64,000 nucleotides of DNA from Candidatus Borkfalkia ceftriaxoniphila (GCF_004134775.1 NZ_SDOZ01000002.1:842005-906004), one strand, 5' to 3'. Positions 34,758 through 44,518 are shown, counted from the stretch's first letter. A program made the numbers and translations. Notes: generated by a model not told the origin, from the letters alone.

Positions 34758-35945
34758 TTAATTTACCTGAATAAAACAACCTTCGCCCGCATTCAGGCGC
34801 AATTCCAACATCGCGGTATAGGTTTCGCTCCGCACTCCGGCCTGCATGCAAATGACGTTGCGCGGCGCGTCCAAACGAATTTTGACCGTTTTTTCCGATT
34901 CGAGCGTCGTTTCTCCGTAATTCACGAGAATCATGCCCGTAACCTTTTCTTTTTCGTAAACACCGCACAGACACGCGCCGTCCGCCGTTACTCTCTCTAT
35001 ACCGCGAGCACGCGGCGAAACGCGTGAAAGTTTTTCAAAACCTTTGTATTCGCCGAGAATCCACGTAAAATCATACTGCATTTCGGAAAGTCCGGGCAAA
35101 AAACCGAAAATCTCCGCGTTGAGTTTCTTGACTTTTGCATATAATTCGGTCGGCGCACCGCTGCGGTCTATCAGCGCCTCCTGCTCCTCCGAAAATTCCG
35201 AATCCACCGGCGGCGTGCCGTAACAAAAATAAGTAACCCCCCGCGCACCGTATGCAAGATATGTATAGACCTGTAAAGAAAGGTCGGCATAAGACGGGAT
35301 ACGGTTGTGCAGCCGCGCCGAATACGGCATCGCCTGTATGAAAGCATTGAACGGTACGCCGTTACGCTTTGCGGTCTCCGCAACAATCTCTATATTTTCC
35401 AACCATGTTTCGGCGATCAGATAACCGCATTCGGAAGAATCAAGCAACGGATAAAAGTCAAAAGACAGCCATTTCTCGCCGCACGTATTCTTTAATATTG
35501 TTACGTATTCCTCTACGTACCCCCGATAAGAATCCCCGAAACTCTCTTCACTTCCGTAAGTCGGCAAAAGATTGACAAAGCAATTTTGCCGCGGAAAGAT
35601 ATCGGAGTGAATGCGGCTGATCTTACGCAAAACGGAAAAATCGCCGCGCGACGGCTCGTCAAAGGCGATGTAGCCGCGAAAGGAAGGATGCGAACGAAAA
35701 GGTGCGATAATTTCTGCCGATTCGCGCGGAGTCATCCCTTTATCCGGCTGTATATAAGCGAAAATCCCGCAATCATCGCAAAATGAAAGTGCCCGTTCCC
35801 TCCAATCGCGCCGCAGCTCCGCCTCCTCGGGCAATTCATTGTTGACCAAAAAAATCGTATTCAATCCGCACTCGCGAAACAGGCGGAACTGCTCTTTAGA
35901 ACAAGGCGGAGTATACCAACCGCCGATCAGATACTGATTACGCAT
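34758..35945 (-). CDS. cytoplasmic TIM-barrel glycoside-hydrolase-like protein
   Basis: 395 residues, no signal peptide. It starts RNQYLIGGWYTPPCSKEQF and has GYIAFDEPSRGDFSVLRKIS, CFVNLLPTYGS, FNAFIQAMPYS and VTYFCYGTPPVDS, spaced as in TIM-barrel glycosidases. The DEP and late strand acidic residues are candidates for catalysis. It is clearly a paralogue of the lipoprotein encoded upstream, sharing GGW, FDEP, FVNLxP, QSMPY/QAMPY and CYGTP. Exact GH family not recognised. Confidence 0.55.
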   Translation of the reverse strand: MRNQYLIGGWYTPPCSKEQFRLFRECGLNTIFLVNNELPEEAELRRDWRERALSFCDDCGIFAYIQPDKGMTPRESAEIIAPFRSHPSFRGYIAFDEPSRGDFSVLRKISRIHSDIFPRQNCFVNLLPTYGSEESFGDSYRGYVEEYVTILKNTCGEKWLSFDFYPLLDSSECGYLIAETWLENIEIVAETAKRNGVPFNAFIQAMPYSARLHNRIPSYADLSLQVYTYLAYGARGVTYFCYGTPPVDSEFSEEQEALIDRSGAPTELYAKVKKLNAEIFGFLPGLSEMQYDFTWILGEYKGFEKLSRVSPRARGIERVTADGACLCGVYEKEKVTGMILVNYGETTLESEKTVKIRLDAPRNVICMQAGVRSETYTAMLELRLNAGEGCFIQVN

Positions 35946-35951
35946 AACCCA

Positions 35952-37337
35952 TCAATACGGAACAACGAACATTCCCTCTCCGATGTCCAATTCCAGCTCC
36001 AGCACTCCTTCGGACAATTCCGCAATCTTTTTTTCTCCGCCCTCGTAAACGATACAATAGCGATATTGGTCGGAATCGAACGCGATACGCACGGTATCCG
36101 ACCGCGCCGAACGTGTTTCGTTATAGTTGACCGCCATGATTGCTTCGCGGTTTTGTTCGTTCCGAAAATATCCGAACAGCGTATCGCACGAAGAATATAC
36201 GGAGTTGATTGAATCGATCTCCGCAATGTCGAGACGTTCGGTCAAATTCTGAAAAGAGGTGTTAGACGTGCGCCGCTCTTTTTCTGTAATCGTTTTCCCC
36301 GCATCGTTTGTGAAAACGCCCTGCCAATCAAAAGACAAATACACGTGATCAAAATTTTTGACTTCAAGATTGGCTTTTTTCGCCGCCTTGTAAATCGCCG
36401 TAGGCTGTCCGTCGCGGTCAATCATCGCCACCTGCGGTTTCTGAAATTCCTCGCCGATTGCCGGAGTACCGTAACAAAACTCGGCAATCCCGTCAAATCC
36501 GAATGCCATAGCCGTATAGATCTGCATGCGGATATCTTCGTAAGAGGGCAAGACGTTATGGCTCGGCAGATACGGCATCGACTGAATAAAAAAGTTTGTC
36601 TTCAAGCTGTATTTGCGCCCTAAAATCGCTGTTGCTTCGAGGTCTCGCAACCAACCGGTATCCAGCTTTACAAGCGTTGCGTCATTCGATACCGGGGTAA
36701 AATCACCCGTTGCGTTTTCGTTTTTCTCTTCTTTTAAAGGATATCGATCGACGGAGATCCATTTTTCGCCCGTCGAAGATTTCGAAATGAGCTTATCATA
36801 ACCGTATTGCAGATAATTTTCATAATTACCGCCGAAATCCGTGAGGACTTTTAAGGAAGACGACGGAAACAGATTGACAAAAAAGTTTTTACCGTTTGCC
36901 AACGACGAATATTTTGCAATGTATTTCGACAGTTCGTCGATTTGCTTTTTATCCGGTTCGTCAAAGGTCATTCCTTTCAGATTCGGGACGTCGTTATAAT
37001 TTTCTATCAATTCGATGCGATCCACTGTATTCCCGCCGGCAAGATACGCACTGACACCGACGCCGGCAAGCGCAGACAACTGTGCTTTCGTCGTCTCTAC
37101 ATCATAAGCGTTTGCAAGCAAATACAGCGTATCGATGCCGCTTTCCTGTAAATACCGCATTTGCGTATCGTCGTAGGAAGACAGGCCTACCCACCCGCCG
37201 ATTGTCAGACTTTTATCCTCCGCAAACACGGGCTCTTCGTGTTCCTCCGTTTCTGCGCCGCCGCAGGCGCTGAACAAAAACGCGAGCGCACCCGCCAACA
37301 GAAAAGAAACAATTGCCGATAATTTTTTCCTGTTCAT
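35952..37337 (-). CDS. extracellular TIM-barrel glycoside-hydrolase-like lipoprotein
   Basis: 461 residues. The signal peptide ends LFSACGG, so the protein is lipid-anchored. The body parallels the next gene: SLTIGGWVGLSSYDDTQMRY, GMTFDEPDKKQ, FFVNLFPSSS, FFIQSMPYLPSH, and IAEFCYGTPAIGEEF. It starts within the last codons of a permease gene. An extracellular and an intracellular copy of the same enzyme type suggest stepwise breakdown of one glycan on both sides of the membrane (inference). Confidence 0.55.
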   Translation of the reverse strand: MNRKKLSAIVSFLLAGALAFLFSACGGAETEEHEEPVFAEDKSLTIGGWVGLSSYDDTQMRYLQESGIDTLYLLANAYDVETTKAQLSALAGVGVSAYLAGGNTVDRIELIENYNDVPNLKGMTFDEPDKKQIDELSKYIAKYSSLANGKNFFVNLFPSSSLKVLTDFGGNYENYLQYGYDKLISKSSTGEKWISVDRYPLKEEKNENATGDFTPVSNDATLVKLDTGWLRDLEATAILGRKYSLKTNFFIQSMPYLPSHNVLPSYEDIRMQIYTAMAFGFDGIAEFCYGTPAIGEEFQKPQVAMIDRDGQPTAIYKAAKKANLEVKNFDHVYLSFDWQGVFTNDAGKTITEKERRTSNTSFQNLTERLDIAEIDSINSVYSSCDTLFGYFRNEQNREAIMAVNYNETRSARSDTVRIAFDSDQYRYCIVYEGGEKKIAELSEGVLELELDIGEGMFVVPY

Positions 37338-38215
37338 CCTTTCAAACCTCCCGCGGACACGCTGTTCATAATTACCTTATTAAAACATGCGTATACGACA
37401 AGCGAAATCGTCGCCATAAACGCCATTCCCGCAAGTGCGACGGGTATGCGCAACTGATTTTCCATTTTTGAAAACATCTGATACACGCCGAGCGCGATCG
37501 TGGGGCGTTCGGGCAGGTAAATATACGCCGTCATGTAATCATTCCACGCGCCGATAAATGTAGTAATGGCAATGGTCACAAGCAAGGGCAACGCCTGCGG
37601 ATAAAAAATGCGCAAAAATACCTGTAAATCGCTTGCTCCGTCCAAAAACGCGCTTTCCGCATAATCCCACGGTATCGCCGCGAAAAAGTTCCGAAAAAGT
37701 AAAAAACCGAATCCGAATCCTCCTGCACCCATCACGATAATCCCCAGGAAACTATTGGTCAGATGCAAAGTATCCTGCATCAGTTTGTAGGTCGTTGCAA
37801 GATTCCCGACCGTAGGAACGATGATCGCAAAAATAGAGGTGTTTAAAATAAACTTTTTGCCCTTAAATCGATACTTTGCAACAACATAACCCGTCAGCGC
37901 AGGAATTGTGATTGCAAGTAAAATCTGAATTGCAACGATTACAAAGGTGTTGACGACCGTATCGTAAATATAAACGGGATTACGCGCCGTACCTGCAATC
38001 TGTGTCGTAAAAAGATGTTTCCAATTTTCTCCCGTAAACTGCTTAAAATTAAAAATATCGAATGTATTGATATTAAAGTCGGCAGATTTTCGAAACGAGT
38101 TGAACAGCAGCCATACGTACATAAAAATGTAAGTAAGCGCAACCAACCACATCAGAATGAATAATACGATTCTGCCCGGCAGATCCTGCGGAGCGTACTT
38201 ACGCAATTTTTTCAT
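37334..38215 (-). CDS. carbohydrate ABC transporter permease, MalG type
   Basis: 293 residues from ATG 38215, four bases past the stop of the partner permease. A TTG-started longer form is possible. It has six membrane helices and the loop DYAESAFLDGASDLQVFLRI. Part of the second CUT1 importer. Confidence 0.88.
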   Translation of the reverse strand: MKKLRKYAPQDLPGRIVLFILMWLVALTYIFMYVWLLFNSFRKSADFNINTFDIFNFKQFTGENWKHLFTTQIAGTARNPVYIYDTVVNTFVIVAIQILLAITIPALTGYVVAKYRFKGKKFILNTSIFAIIVPTVGNLATTYKLMQDTLHLTNSFLGIIVMGAGGFGFGFLLFRNFFAAIPWDYAESAFLDGASDLQVFLRIFYPQALPLLVTIAITTFIGAWNDYMTAYIYLPERPTIALGVYQMFSKMENQLRIPVALAGMAFMATISLVVYACFNKVIMNSVSAGGLKG

Positions 38216-38216
38216 G

Positions 38217-39221
38217 TCAATATTCGATGTCGCCTCCAAATTTTTCAAGAAGGGTTTTGAATCCCAGTATCAAAGCTCCTCCCAATATGGCGACAACAAC
38301 GCCGAATGCCGAAGTAAAACCGAACCGATTGCCGGCTGTAGAACGACTGACTATCACCCATCCGATTGTCCCGGCGCCTGTCGTTGCCGCCATATCTTCC
38401 CCGATCATGATTTGTGCCGGCATGAACCAACTGAAACATCCTCCTACGGTAGTTACGCTCATCGTAACAACCGTCGACCAAATCATCGGAAGAATAATAC
38501 TGAAAAACTGACGCGTTTCGCTTGCCCCGTCCAATTCCGCGCTTTCCAGAACCTCGGCAGGCAAACGAGACATCGTGGAATTAAAGTAAATGATATTTCC
38601 CGTAATCCCCGCCCAAACGCTGAAAATCATGATTGCCCACCATGCCGTCTCCGCCGAAGTTAACATCCCCTCTTTGATGATGAACTCGTTTGAAAACCCG
38701 AAATGTGTCAAAACGGTAAAAATATTCGTATTGTAACTGCCTGTGCCTGAAAATAAGATTTTAAAAAACAGGCAAAGTATTACGACCGAAAGCACGCTGG
38801 GAATGTACAATAAAATCCGCAGCCCGCTACTCGTCCAAACTTTTTTATAAATCATATATGAAAAAGCGAGCGTAATGGGAAGATTGACAAAAAATGCCAA
38901 CGCCATTAACGAGAGTACGTTTGTAAATACCCGAAAGGACATCATTCCCGATGATTTTCGGTTAAACAGATACAAAAAAACTTCTTTATACGAATCAAAA
39001 TGATCGAAGTAGAGCGTTCCGTCCAGTCTTTCAGTGAAAAAGGAGGCATATACCGTACCAAAATTGACGTAGATAAAAAACACGGCAAAATGAAGCAACG
39101 GCCACAGTAAACTCAAATAGACAAACAGATTGCGCTTCAACAGTAATTTTTTGTTTTTCTTTTTGTTTCCCGTACCCGCAGGGCGATCCCCTGCGGGTAT
39201 GCTTTCCCGAATAGTCTGCAA
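38217..39221 (-). CDS. carbohydrate ABC transporter permease, MalF type
   Basis: 334 residues from TTG 39221, six bases after AGGAGG; an upstream TTG at 39254 overlaps the binding-protein gene and has no site. Contains EVLESAELDGASETRQFFSI (EAA loop). Partner of the next permease. Confidence 0.85.
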   Translation of the reverse strand: MQTIRESIPAGDRPAGTGNKKKNKKLLLKRNLFVYLSLLWPLLHFAVFFIYVNFGTVYASFFTERLDGTLYFDHFDSYKEVFLYLFNRKSSGMMSFRVFTNVLSLMALAFFVNLPITLAFSYMIYKKVWTSSGLRILLYIPSVLSVVILCLFFKILFSGTGSYNTNIFTVLTHFGFSNEFIIKEGMLTSAETAWWAIMIFSVWAGITGNIIYFNSTMSRLPAEVLESAELDGASETRQFFSIILPMIWSTVVTMSVTTVGGCFSWFMPAQIMIGEDMAATTGAGTIGWVIVSRSTAGNRFGFTSAFGVVVAILGGALILGFKTLLEKFGGDIEY

Positions 39222-39246
39222 GTCAAACCTCCTTCTTAGCGTGTTT

Positions 39247-40668
39247 CTACGCAAGCAGTTTCATATAATCCGACCACCGCTCGTTATGTTTCGCGATCTC
39301 TTTATCGATAATCTCTTTTTTGAGATCGGCTTTCGATTTGATATCGAACTTTGCCATCGAAAGAAAAGGATTCGTATCCTGCATAAACAACCCGAGCGCG
39401 CCCGTCGTAAACACGTCTCCCGTGGAGAAAGTGTAAAAACGATTCGTGTTTTCCAGAAGGGCAGACATCTCGTTGCCGAAAGAATTGATCTCCACCAATT
39501 TTTCCGTCTTAAAGCAGAGTTCCTGATTTAACGATCTTTTCGCCGCGGCAAGTCCCTTTTCCGAAAGAGCGAAATCCAGGAAGTCTTTTGCTCCCGTTAC
39601 ATTGTACGCATCTGACGGAATAAAGAAAAATTCGCCGGGCAAATTCATCTGCATTGCTATTTTGGAAACGCCTTCTGCCTTCGGATATGCGGCAAAATGA
39701 TAATCAATTTTTGTATCAGCAAGGTTTTCGCGCATTTCGGATTCAAACCACGTCCCCGTCATGACCACGACGCTATCACCGTTTAAAAACGAACGCTGAG
39801 AGTCGGTATGCGACTGCGACGCTCCGACCAAATTGCTCTCGGTTTCAGACTTTGCGCCTGTAAGGTCAAACGCCATTTCCAAGGCTTTCAGTACGGCAGG
39901 CGTATTCAAAAGTTCGCCGTTGTATGCATTGCGGTCATTCTGATCGAAATACTCTTCAAACCCCTCCGCGTCCAACTGATACCAGTAACTGTAAAACAGA
40001 TTGTTCATATAATTTTTCGAATTCCCGACTGCAAGCGGCTTTACAATATTGCCTGTTCTGTTGTTGGTTATTTTTGCATTGTTCGTGGCGGTGCAAAGAT
40101 CGAGAAGTCCCTGAAACGATTCGGGAAAACGACCTTTCACATATGCGCCATACGAATCAATCTGATTGAGATAGCCTTGATTATACACCATACCCCAGGC
40201 AGAATAAATATAGGGCAGTTCATACAGAGTACCGTTATATTTTCCGAGTTTTACGAAAGTGTCGTCTCGTACACGGTCGATGGCGGGCGTGCCGTATTTA
40301 TCGCTCTCCAAAACGTCATCCAAACCGACAATGAGTTCTTTCTGCGCCCACTTCCGCCAGGACATCATGTCCCCGGACACGAAATACATATCGTCTTTTT
40401 CAGCCGTGGTATCCATTTTCGTCTGTAAATTCGTATAGAGTTCGGGATCGGCAGACACCGTAATTTCTACTCCGGTCTCTTCGTAATACGCATCCCCCAC
40501 GGCTTGCAGCCATTCCGCGCCGAATCCTTTATCGACCACCGTGATATATACGGGATCCCCGATGTCACCGTCCCCCGGCTTTTTCCTCGGCGAACATCCT
40601 GCCAGAATCATGCCGCTCAATATGACGGCTACGGTAAGCGCCAATAATTCTTTCAATTTGATCTTCAT
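39247..40668 (-). CDS. sugar-binding lipoprotein of second ABC importer
   Basis: 473 residues with lipobox ILAGC (signal peptide MKIKLKELLALTVAVILSG). The mature protein has the CUT1 binding-protein layout: YYEETGVEITVSADPELYTNL near the start, WRKWAQKELIVGLDDVL, and a late GDSVVVMTGTWFESEM and GEFFFIPSDAYN. Starts inside the stop of the upstream surface protein gene (ATGA). Confidence 0.85.
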   Translation of the reverse strand: MKIKLKELLALTVAVILSGMILAGCSPRKKPGDGDIGDPVYITVVDKGFGAEWLQAVGDAYYEETGVEITVSADPELYTNLQTKMDTTAEKDDMYFVSGDMMSWRKWAQKELIVGLDDVLESDKYGTPAIDRVRDDTFVKLGKYNGTLYELPYIYSAWGMVYNQGYLNQIDSYGAYVKGRFPESFQGLLDLCTATNNAKITNNRTGNIVKPLAVGNSKNYMNNLFYSYWYQLDAEGFEEYFDQNDRNAYNGELLNTPAVLKALEMAFDLTGAKSETESNLVGASQSHTDSQRSFLNGDSVVVMTGTWFESEMRENLADTKIDYHFAAYPKAEGVSKIAMQMNLPGEFFFIPSDAYNVTGAKDFLDFALSEKGLAAAKRSLNQELCFKTEKLVEINSFGNEMSALLENTNRFYTFSTGDVFTTGALGLFMQDTNPFLSMAKFDIKSKADLKKEIIDKEIAKHNERWSDYMKLLA

Positions 40669-42830
40669 TTGACCTTTTTTCTCCTAAAAATAATGATTGT
40701 AATTGCGCATATCAAAACCAAAACCGCTGCACCGATCAGAACGCCCGTTACAACCGCCGAGGTACAACCGCCTCCCTCAACGCCGTAAGACAGTTCCAAT
40801 ACGGGAGACTCAAATGTTCCGAATACGTTCGTTACGGTAAAGGAAAGGCTGACGCTTCCTTTTTTCTGAAACACGACGCGCCCGGTTTCCCGGTTAAACT
40901 CGATCTCCGCGCCGCTCGTCTTGATTTCGGAAACCTTTTCACCCGCCATCGAATACCAACTTGCCTTAACTGTTGCGCGCTCTTTTTCCAAGGTTACTTT
41001 TCCCGTTTCGCCATTCGATGTTTCAAGTTTTAAGCCCATCACTTCCTGTGCGCTCTTTGCATCCTGCTTCAGGGCGGAAAGTTCAAAACCGATATCCTTG
41101 CCCAAATCCTGCCATGCAAAATGCAGATAATTGCCGGTGGAAATATCCTCGGAGTAAAAATACATTTCCATCTGCGGCGTCTGCGCACTGCCGATGGTGA
41201 CGGCAGCATAATAGCCCGCCTCAACGCCGTCGATATAGAAAGGCAGCAACGTCATTTTTACGTTCGTAATTTTTCCTTTTGCAAAAGCCCCTTTCGGATA
41301 ATCCTTTGCCAAAAGCGTCGTCATGCCGGAACTTGTATTATCTTTATAAGAACCGAGGGTGATATTATCGTTGGAAAACCAAAAGAATACGCCGCTTTTC
41401 AACCACGCATCTTGCATGGTGCTATTGTCAGCCGCACGCAAAAGAAACATGATCGAATACGTATCCGTTGCGGGCTTTATCCCGAAATTGATTTCGTCCG
41501 TGCTGTCCATGGAAACGGCAGCCTGCGTCAACACTTTATTTTTGTTCTCTTCTTCGGCTTGAAAATTCAACGCCGCACTGTTCCCCGTCGGAAACAGGTC
41601 AGAGATATCGACCGAGTTTTTTTCCGTAGGAACGACCGGCTTCGGTACGTCCTCTTCAATTAAAAACACGATTTCGTTCATCCATATCGAAGTGTTCGTC
41701 GGGCATCCGACAGTCCGATCGGCAGTATCCCTTTCATTCCCGCCCCACATTATGTAGATATAGTCAATGGCGCCCGACGAATCGGCAAGCTTTCTGAGCT
41801 CATCTGCTCCGAGTTTGAAATTGGCGCGCGTTTCGGCGCCGACCGTTGTCAATTTTTTCACATATCCGACAGGATTCCCTCTTTCATCGGTAAAGGATGT
41901 CGTGCCGCTGCCATATAAATAAAAATCATGACGCCCCGCATTCCAATCAGCGAACAGCAAATCTATATTCATCTGCGCATAAAGGGATGCGTTAATCTTT
42001 CCCAACTTCACGGCGAACACGGCGTTTCTCAAAAGAAGAACATCGTTTTCAACTTTTGCGCCGGGAAAAGTTCCTTCATTCATGAAGTTAAAGGCAGGGT
42101 GTTCCACATAGCCGTACGGCTCGTTTTTTTCTCCATTGTCCTTTAAATAAAACCAAGTTACGTTCGGATCGGCGATCTGCTCCGGGTTCTCCGTCGCAAC
42201 GACCTGTTTCCCCGTCTGTAAATACAACGATTCGAGCGTCTCCGTCAATTCGACGTAATTCAAATACACTGCAGTCGCGTATTTTTTTGCATCGCAATCC
42301 ACGCGCAGCACAATATTACGAACATAGCCGTCCTTATCGGCTACCTTCTTGGGATCGATTCGCAGTATATCTACCGTATTACTGTTTTTGTTCCCGCGAA
42401 GAGTACCGGCAGGATTTGCGAATTCCGAATCCGAGGGAGCATACGCCGAAACGGAAACAAACGATGCCACAGTATCGGGATCGCCCGGAGTTTCCCATTG
42501 GTTGATCAGCAGATACACGTGAATAAATGCGTAATCGCTCGCGTTTACCCTTTCGGGCAATCGGATCGTAAACTCACGATTGTTCTGATTGATATCTTTT
42601 GCGGGAACATAAGAATCCAATGCGCCCGCATCTTTAAATAAATCTTTTGCTCCGTCCGTGACTATTTCGGCAGCGCCGAGAACTTGCACTTTTTCTGCAC
42701 TTTCGTTAAAATCAAAACCGTATTTTTTGTAAAGCGACGATTCCTGTGCCAATGCGAAAGAAATTCCTGCCGTTGCAAACAAACAAGCGGCAAGAATTCC
42801 AAGCATGAACGAAACAAAACTTTTTTTCAC
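40665..42830 (-). CDS. secreted sugar-operon surface protein with C-terminal membrane tail
   Basis: 721 residues from GTG 42830 behind GGGAGG. Signal peptide to about residue 28. The body is beta-rich with jelly-roll-like lines (FTIRLPERVNASDYAFIHVYLLI, VLRVDCDAKKYATAVYLNYVE, NASLYAQMNIDLLFADWN), suggesting two or three carbohydrate-binding-like domains. A final Ig-like domain precedes GGGCTSAVV, a membrane helix and FRRKKVK. It is first in the second glycan operon, so probably captures substrate at the surface. Confidence 0.6.
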   Translation of the reverse strand: MKKSFVSFMLGILAACLFATAGISFALAQESSLYKKYGFDFNESAEKVQVLGAAEIVTDGAKDLFKDAGALDSYVPAKDINQNNREFTIRLPERVNASDYAFIHVYLLINQWETPGDPDTVASFVSVSAYAPSDSEFANPAGTLRGNKNSNTVDILRIDPKKVADKDGYVRNIVLRVDCDAKKYATAVYLNYVELTETLESLYLQTGKQVVATENPEQIADPNVTWFYLKDNGEKNEPYGYVEHPAFNFMNEGTFPGAKVENDVLLLRNAVFAVKLGKINASLYAQMNIDLLFADWNAGRHDFYLYGSGTTSFTDERGNPVGYVKKLTTVGAETRANFKLGADELRKLADSSGAIDYIYIMWGGNERDTADRTVGCPTNTSIWMNEIVFLIEEDVPKPVVPTEKNSVDISDLFPTGNSAALNFQAEEENKNKVLTQAAVSMDSTDEINFGIKPATDTYSIMFLLRAADNSTMQDAWLKSGVFFWFSNDNITLGSYKDNTSSGMTTLLAKDYPKGAFAKGKITNVKMTLLPFYIDGVEAGYYAAVTIGSAQTPQMEMYFYSEDISTGNYLHFAWQDLGKDIGFELSALKQDAKSAQEVMGLKLETSNGETGKVTLEKERATVKASWYSMAGEKVSEIKTSGAEIEFNRETGRVVFQKKGSVSLSFTVTNVFGTFESPVLELSYGVEGGGCTSAVVTGVLIGAAVLVLICAITIIIFRRKKVK

Positions 42831-42982
42831 TTCTCAAACCTCCCAAACGATTCCTTCGCAAGAGTGACACGAATCCCTGATTCCTTACTATTCTAACTTT
42901 GAAACAAAAAATTAGCAATACCATACCTTGCCTAAAATGCATTACTCATAAATTTTTTATTCAAGGAATTGTTTTTCCGATA

Positions 42983-43011
42983 TTTACAAGACAAACAAAA
43001 TCTGTTATAAT
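42983..43011 (+). promoter_or_regulatory. sigma-A promoter of the AraC gene, placing the ATG at the transcript start
   Basis: TTTACA, 17-bp spacer, TATAAT. The ATG of the AraC frame (43018) lies seven bases after the -10 box, so the mRNA would be leaderless. Confidence 0.8.
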
Positions 43012-43017
43012 GGAATC

Positions 43018-43844
43018 ATGGAAAACATAGAAACAATGCGCGTTCCGAGCCTCGAGCATTTTGCGACGCATATTACCTCTCAGCAAGACGAATATCGGCA
43101 TAACCATGAATTTTTTGAATTTTTTTACATTTTAGAAGGTACGATTCGCCACGAATGCAACGAAGAGATTTCTCAACTCGCGTTCGGAGACTGCTATATT
43201 TTGCGTCCGAATACGGATATACATTGCTTTCTGCGCGACGACAGCTGTTCGCATAGAGATATTTGCGTCGACGCAACCCGATTCCGCAATGCGTGCGATT
43301 ATATTTCGCCGGATCTATATGCCTGTATTCTTTCCAACTGTGCGCCGATACGCATCAGCCTGTCCCTGCCGGAAATCAATTTTTTTGAACAGAAACTCAA
43401 CGATATCAAATACGCGCCAGATGATGAACTTTGGAAAAAACCGTACTTGATCAAATGTTTTTTATCCGCTTTTTTAAGTACGTATTACAATATTCAAGCG
43501 CAGGTTCGCGCACCGTACCGCTTTGGTTCCGTACCTTACTGACAAAATTTTACCAGCCCGAACTGATAAAAAAATCCGTCCCCGAACTGATCGAAGACGT
43601 GAATTATAATCAAATTTATATTTGCCACACCTTTAAAAAATACACGGGAATGACGATGACGCAATTTTTGAACAAAAGACGCATGGAGCTTGCCAAAGTT
43701 TATCTGTGCTCAACAAAACTGACCATTATCTCCATAAGCGAAGAACTCGGCTATTCGTACCCCTACCGCTTTAACCAAGTTTTCAAGGAAACCTTCCATA
43801 TGACACCAAAAGAATACCGTAAAAAATTTTCTCAACCCGACTAA
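43018..43844 (+). pseudogene. AraC-family regulator split by a frameshift
   Basis: Frame one (43018-43542) encodes a cupin-type sensing domain (HNHEFFEFFYILEGTIRHEC, then FGDCYILRPNTDIHCF). Around 43500-43540 the coding signal shifts to another frame, which carries the AraC HTH pair to 43844 (YNQIYICHTFKKYTGMTMTQFLNKRRMELAKVYL, then ISISEELGYSYPYRFNQVFKETFHMTPKEYRK). The intact gene would encode about 275 residues and probably controlled the divergent glycan operon. It may be a true mutation or a sequencing error; a programmed shift site was not seen. Confidence 0.8.
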
Positions 43845-43847
43845 ATC

Positions 43848-44141
43848 CTATATAGACGAAAACCTTATGTTTGGCGAATATGTCATAAGTTCGTCGTATT
43901 TGCTGGAATCGGTCTGTTCTTTCTCGAAACAGTCAACGGGATCCATTGGCAGAGCCTTGTAATCCGTAAAGTCTATGTATTCGATTGCGCCGCGTCTGTC
44001 GGAGCGGTTGTGCAAAGTATCAAGCGATCTGCTTCGCGGGCAACAGGCAAGTTTAACGGTTAATTCTTTGCCGTGCTTGTCTTTACCGCAAATCTCGGAT
44101 GCCCGTTCTTCCTGTGTATTGATACAGAAAGTAATTTTCAT
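43848..44141 (-). CDS. hypothetical small protein, possibly a remnant
   Basis: 97 residues starting KITFCINTQEERASEICGKDK. No membrane or signal segment and no family recognised. It lies in a stretch with decayed genes, lacks a clear ribosome site, and may be a fragment of a mobile element gene. Confidence 0.35.
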   Translation of the reverse strand: MKITFCINTQEERASEICGKDKHGKELTVKLACCPRSRSLDTLHNRSDRRGAIEYIDFTDYKALPMDPVDCFEKEQTDSSKYDELMTYSPNIRFSSI

Positions 44142-44163
44142 ACATAATAGTACGCGTATGCCA

Positions 44164-44297
44164 TTGTTGATGATTTTATTGAATATATTATTGAAGCACT
44201 TTCAAGAGGATTAACATTATCTAACACGGAATTGGATTTATTCGTTGAAAAACATAACTGGATGAAATATTTTAGTAATTTAAAAGATAAAATTTAA
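44164..44297 (+). pseudogene. C-terminal fragment of an unknown gene
   Basis: The frame reads DDFIEYIIEALSRGLTLSNT and later FVEKHNWMKYFSNLKDKI before TAA, with convincing amino acid composition but no start codon or ribosome site. It is probably the tail of a deleted gene. Confidence 0.4.
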
Positions 44298-44428
44298 TCA
44301 TATGACATTTCATGCTTATTGAATTATTGATTAAAACCATTTAAATTACGCATAGTTTATTATGTTAAGCGCATGTCAATAACTTGCAAGTTTAATTTTT
44401 TAACTATTTTTTACCTGAGATTGAAAAA

Positions 44429-44452
44429 CTGTCCATAAAAATACGTTACAGT
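44429..44452. repeat. dispersed motif, copy C
   Basis: CTGTCCATAAAAATACGTTA followed by CAGT. It matches copy A in 18 of 20 bases over GTCCATAAAAATA(C/T)GTTACA. Confidence 0.5.
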
Positions 44453-44481
44453 CCTGAGACGAGAAACTTTTGTTTAATGAA

Positions 44482-44510
44482 AAGAGCCACCCGATAAACG
44501 AATGACTCTT
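44482..44510 (-). terminator. terminator of the 1380-residue surface protein gene
   Basis: On the minus strand AAGAGTCA, 13-nt loop, TGGCTCTT, then TTC. It stands 9 bp after the stop codon. Confidence 0.65.
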
Positions 44511-44518
44511 AAACAATA

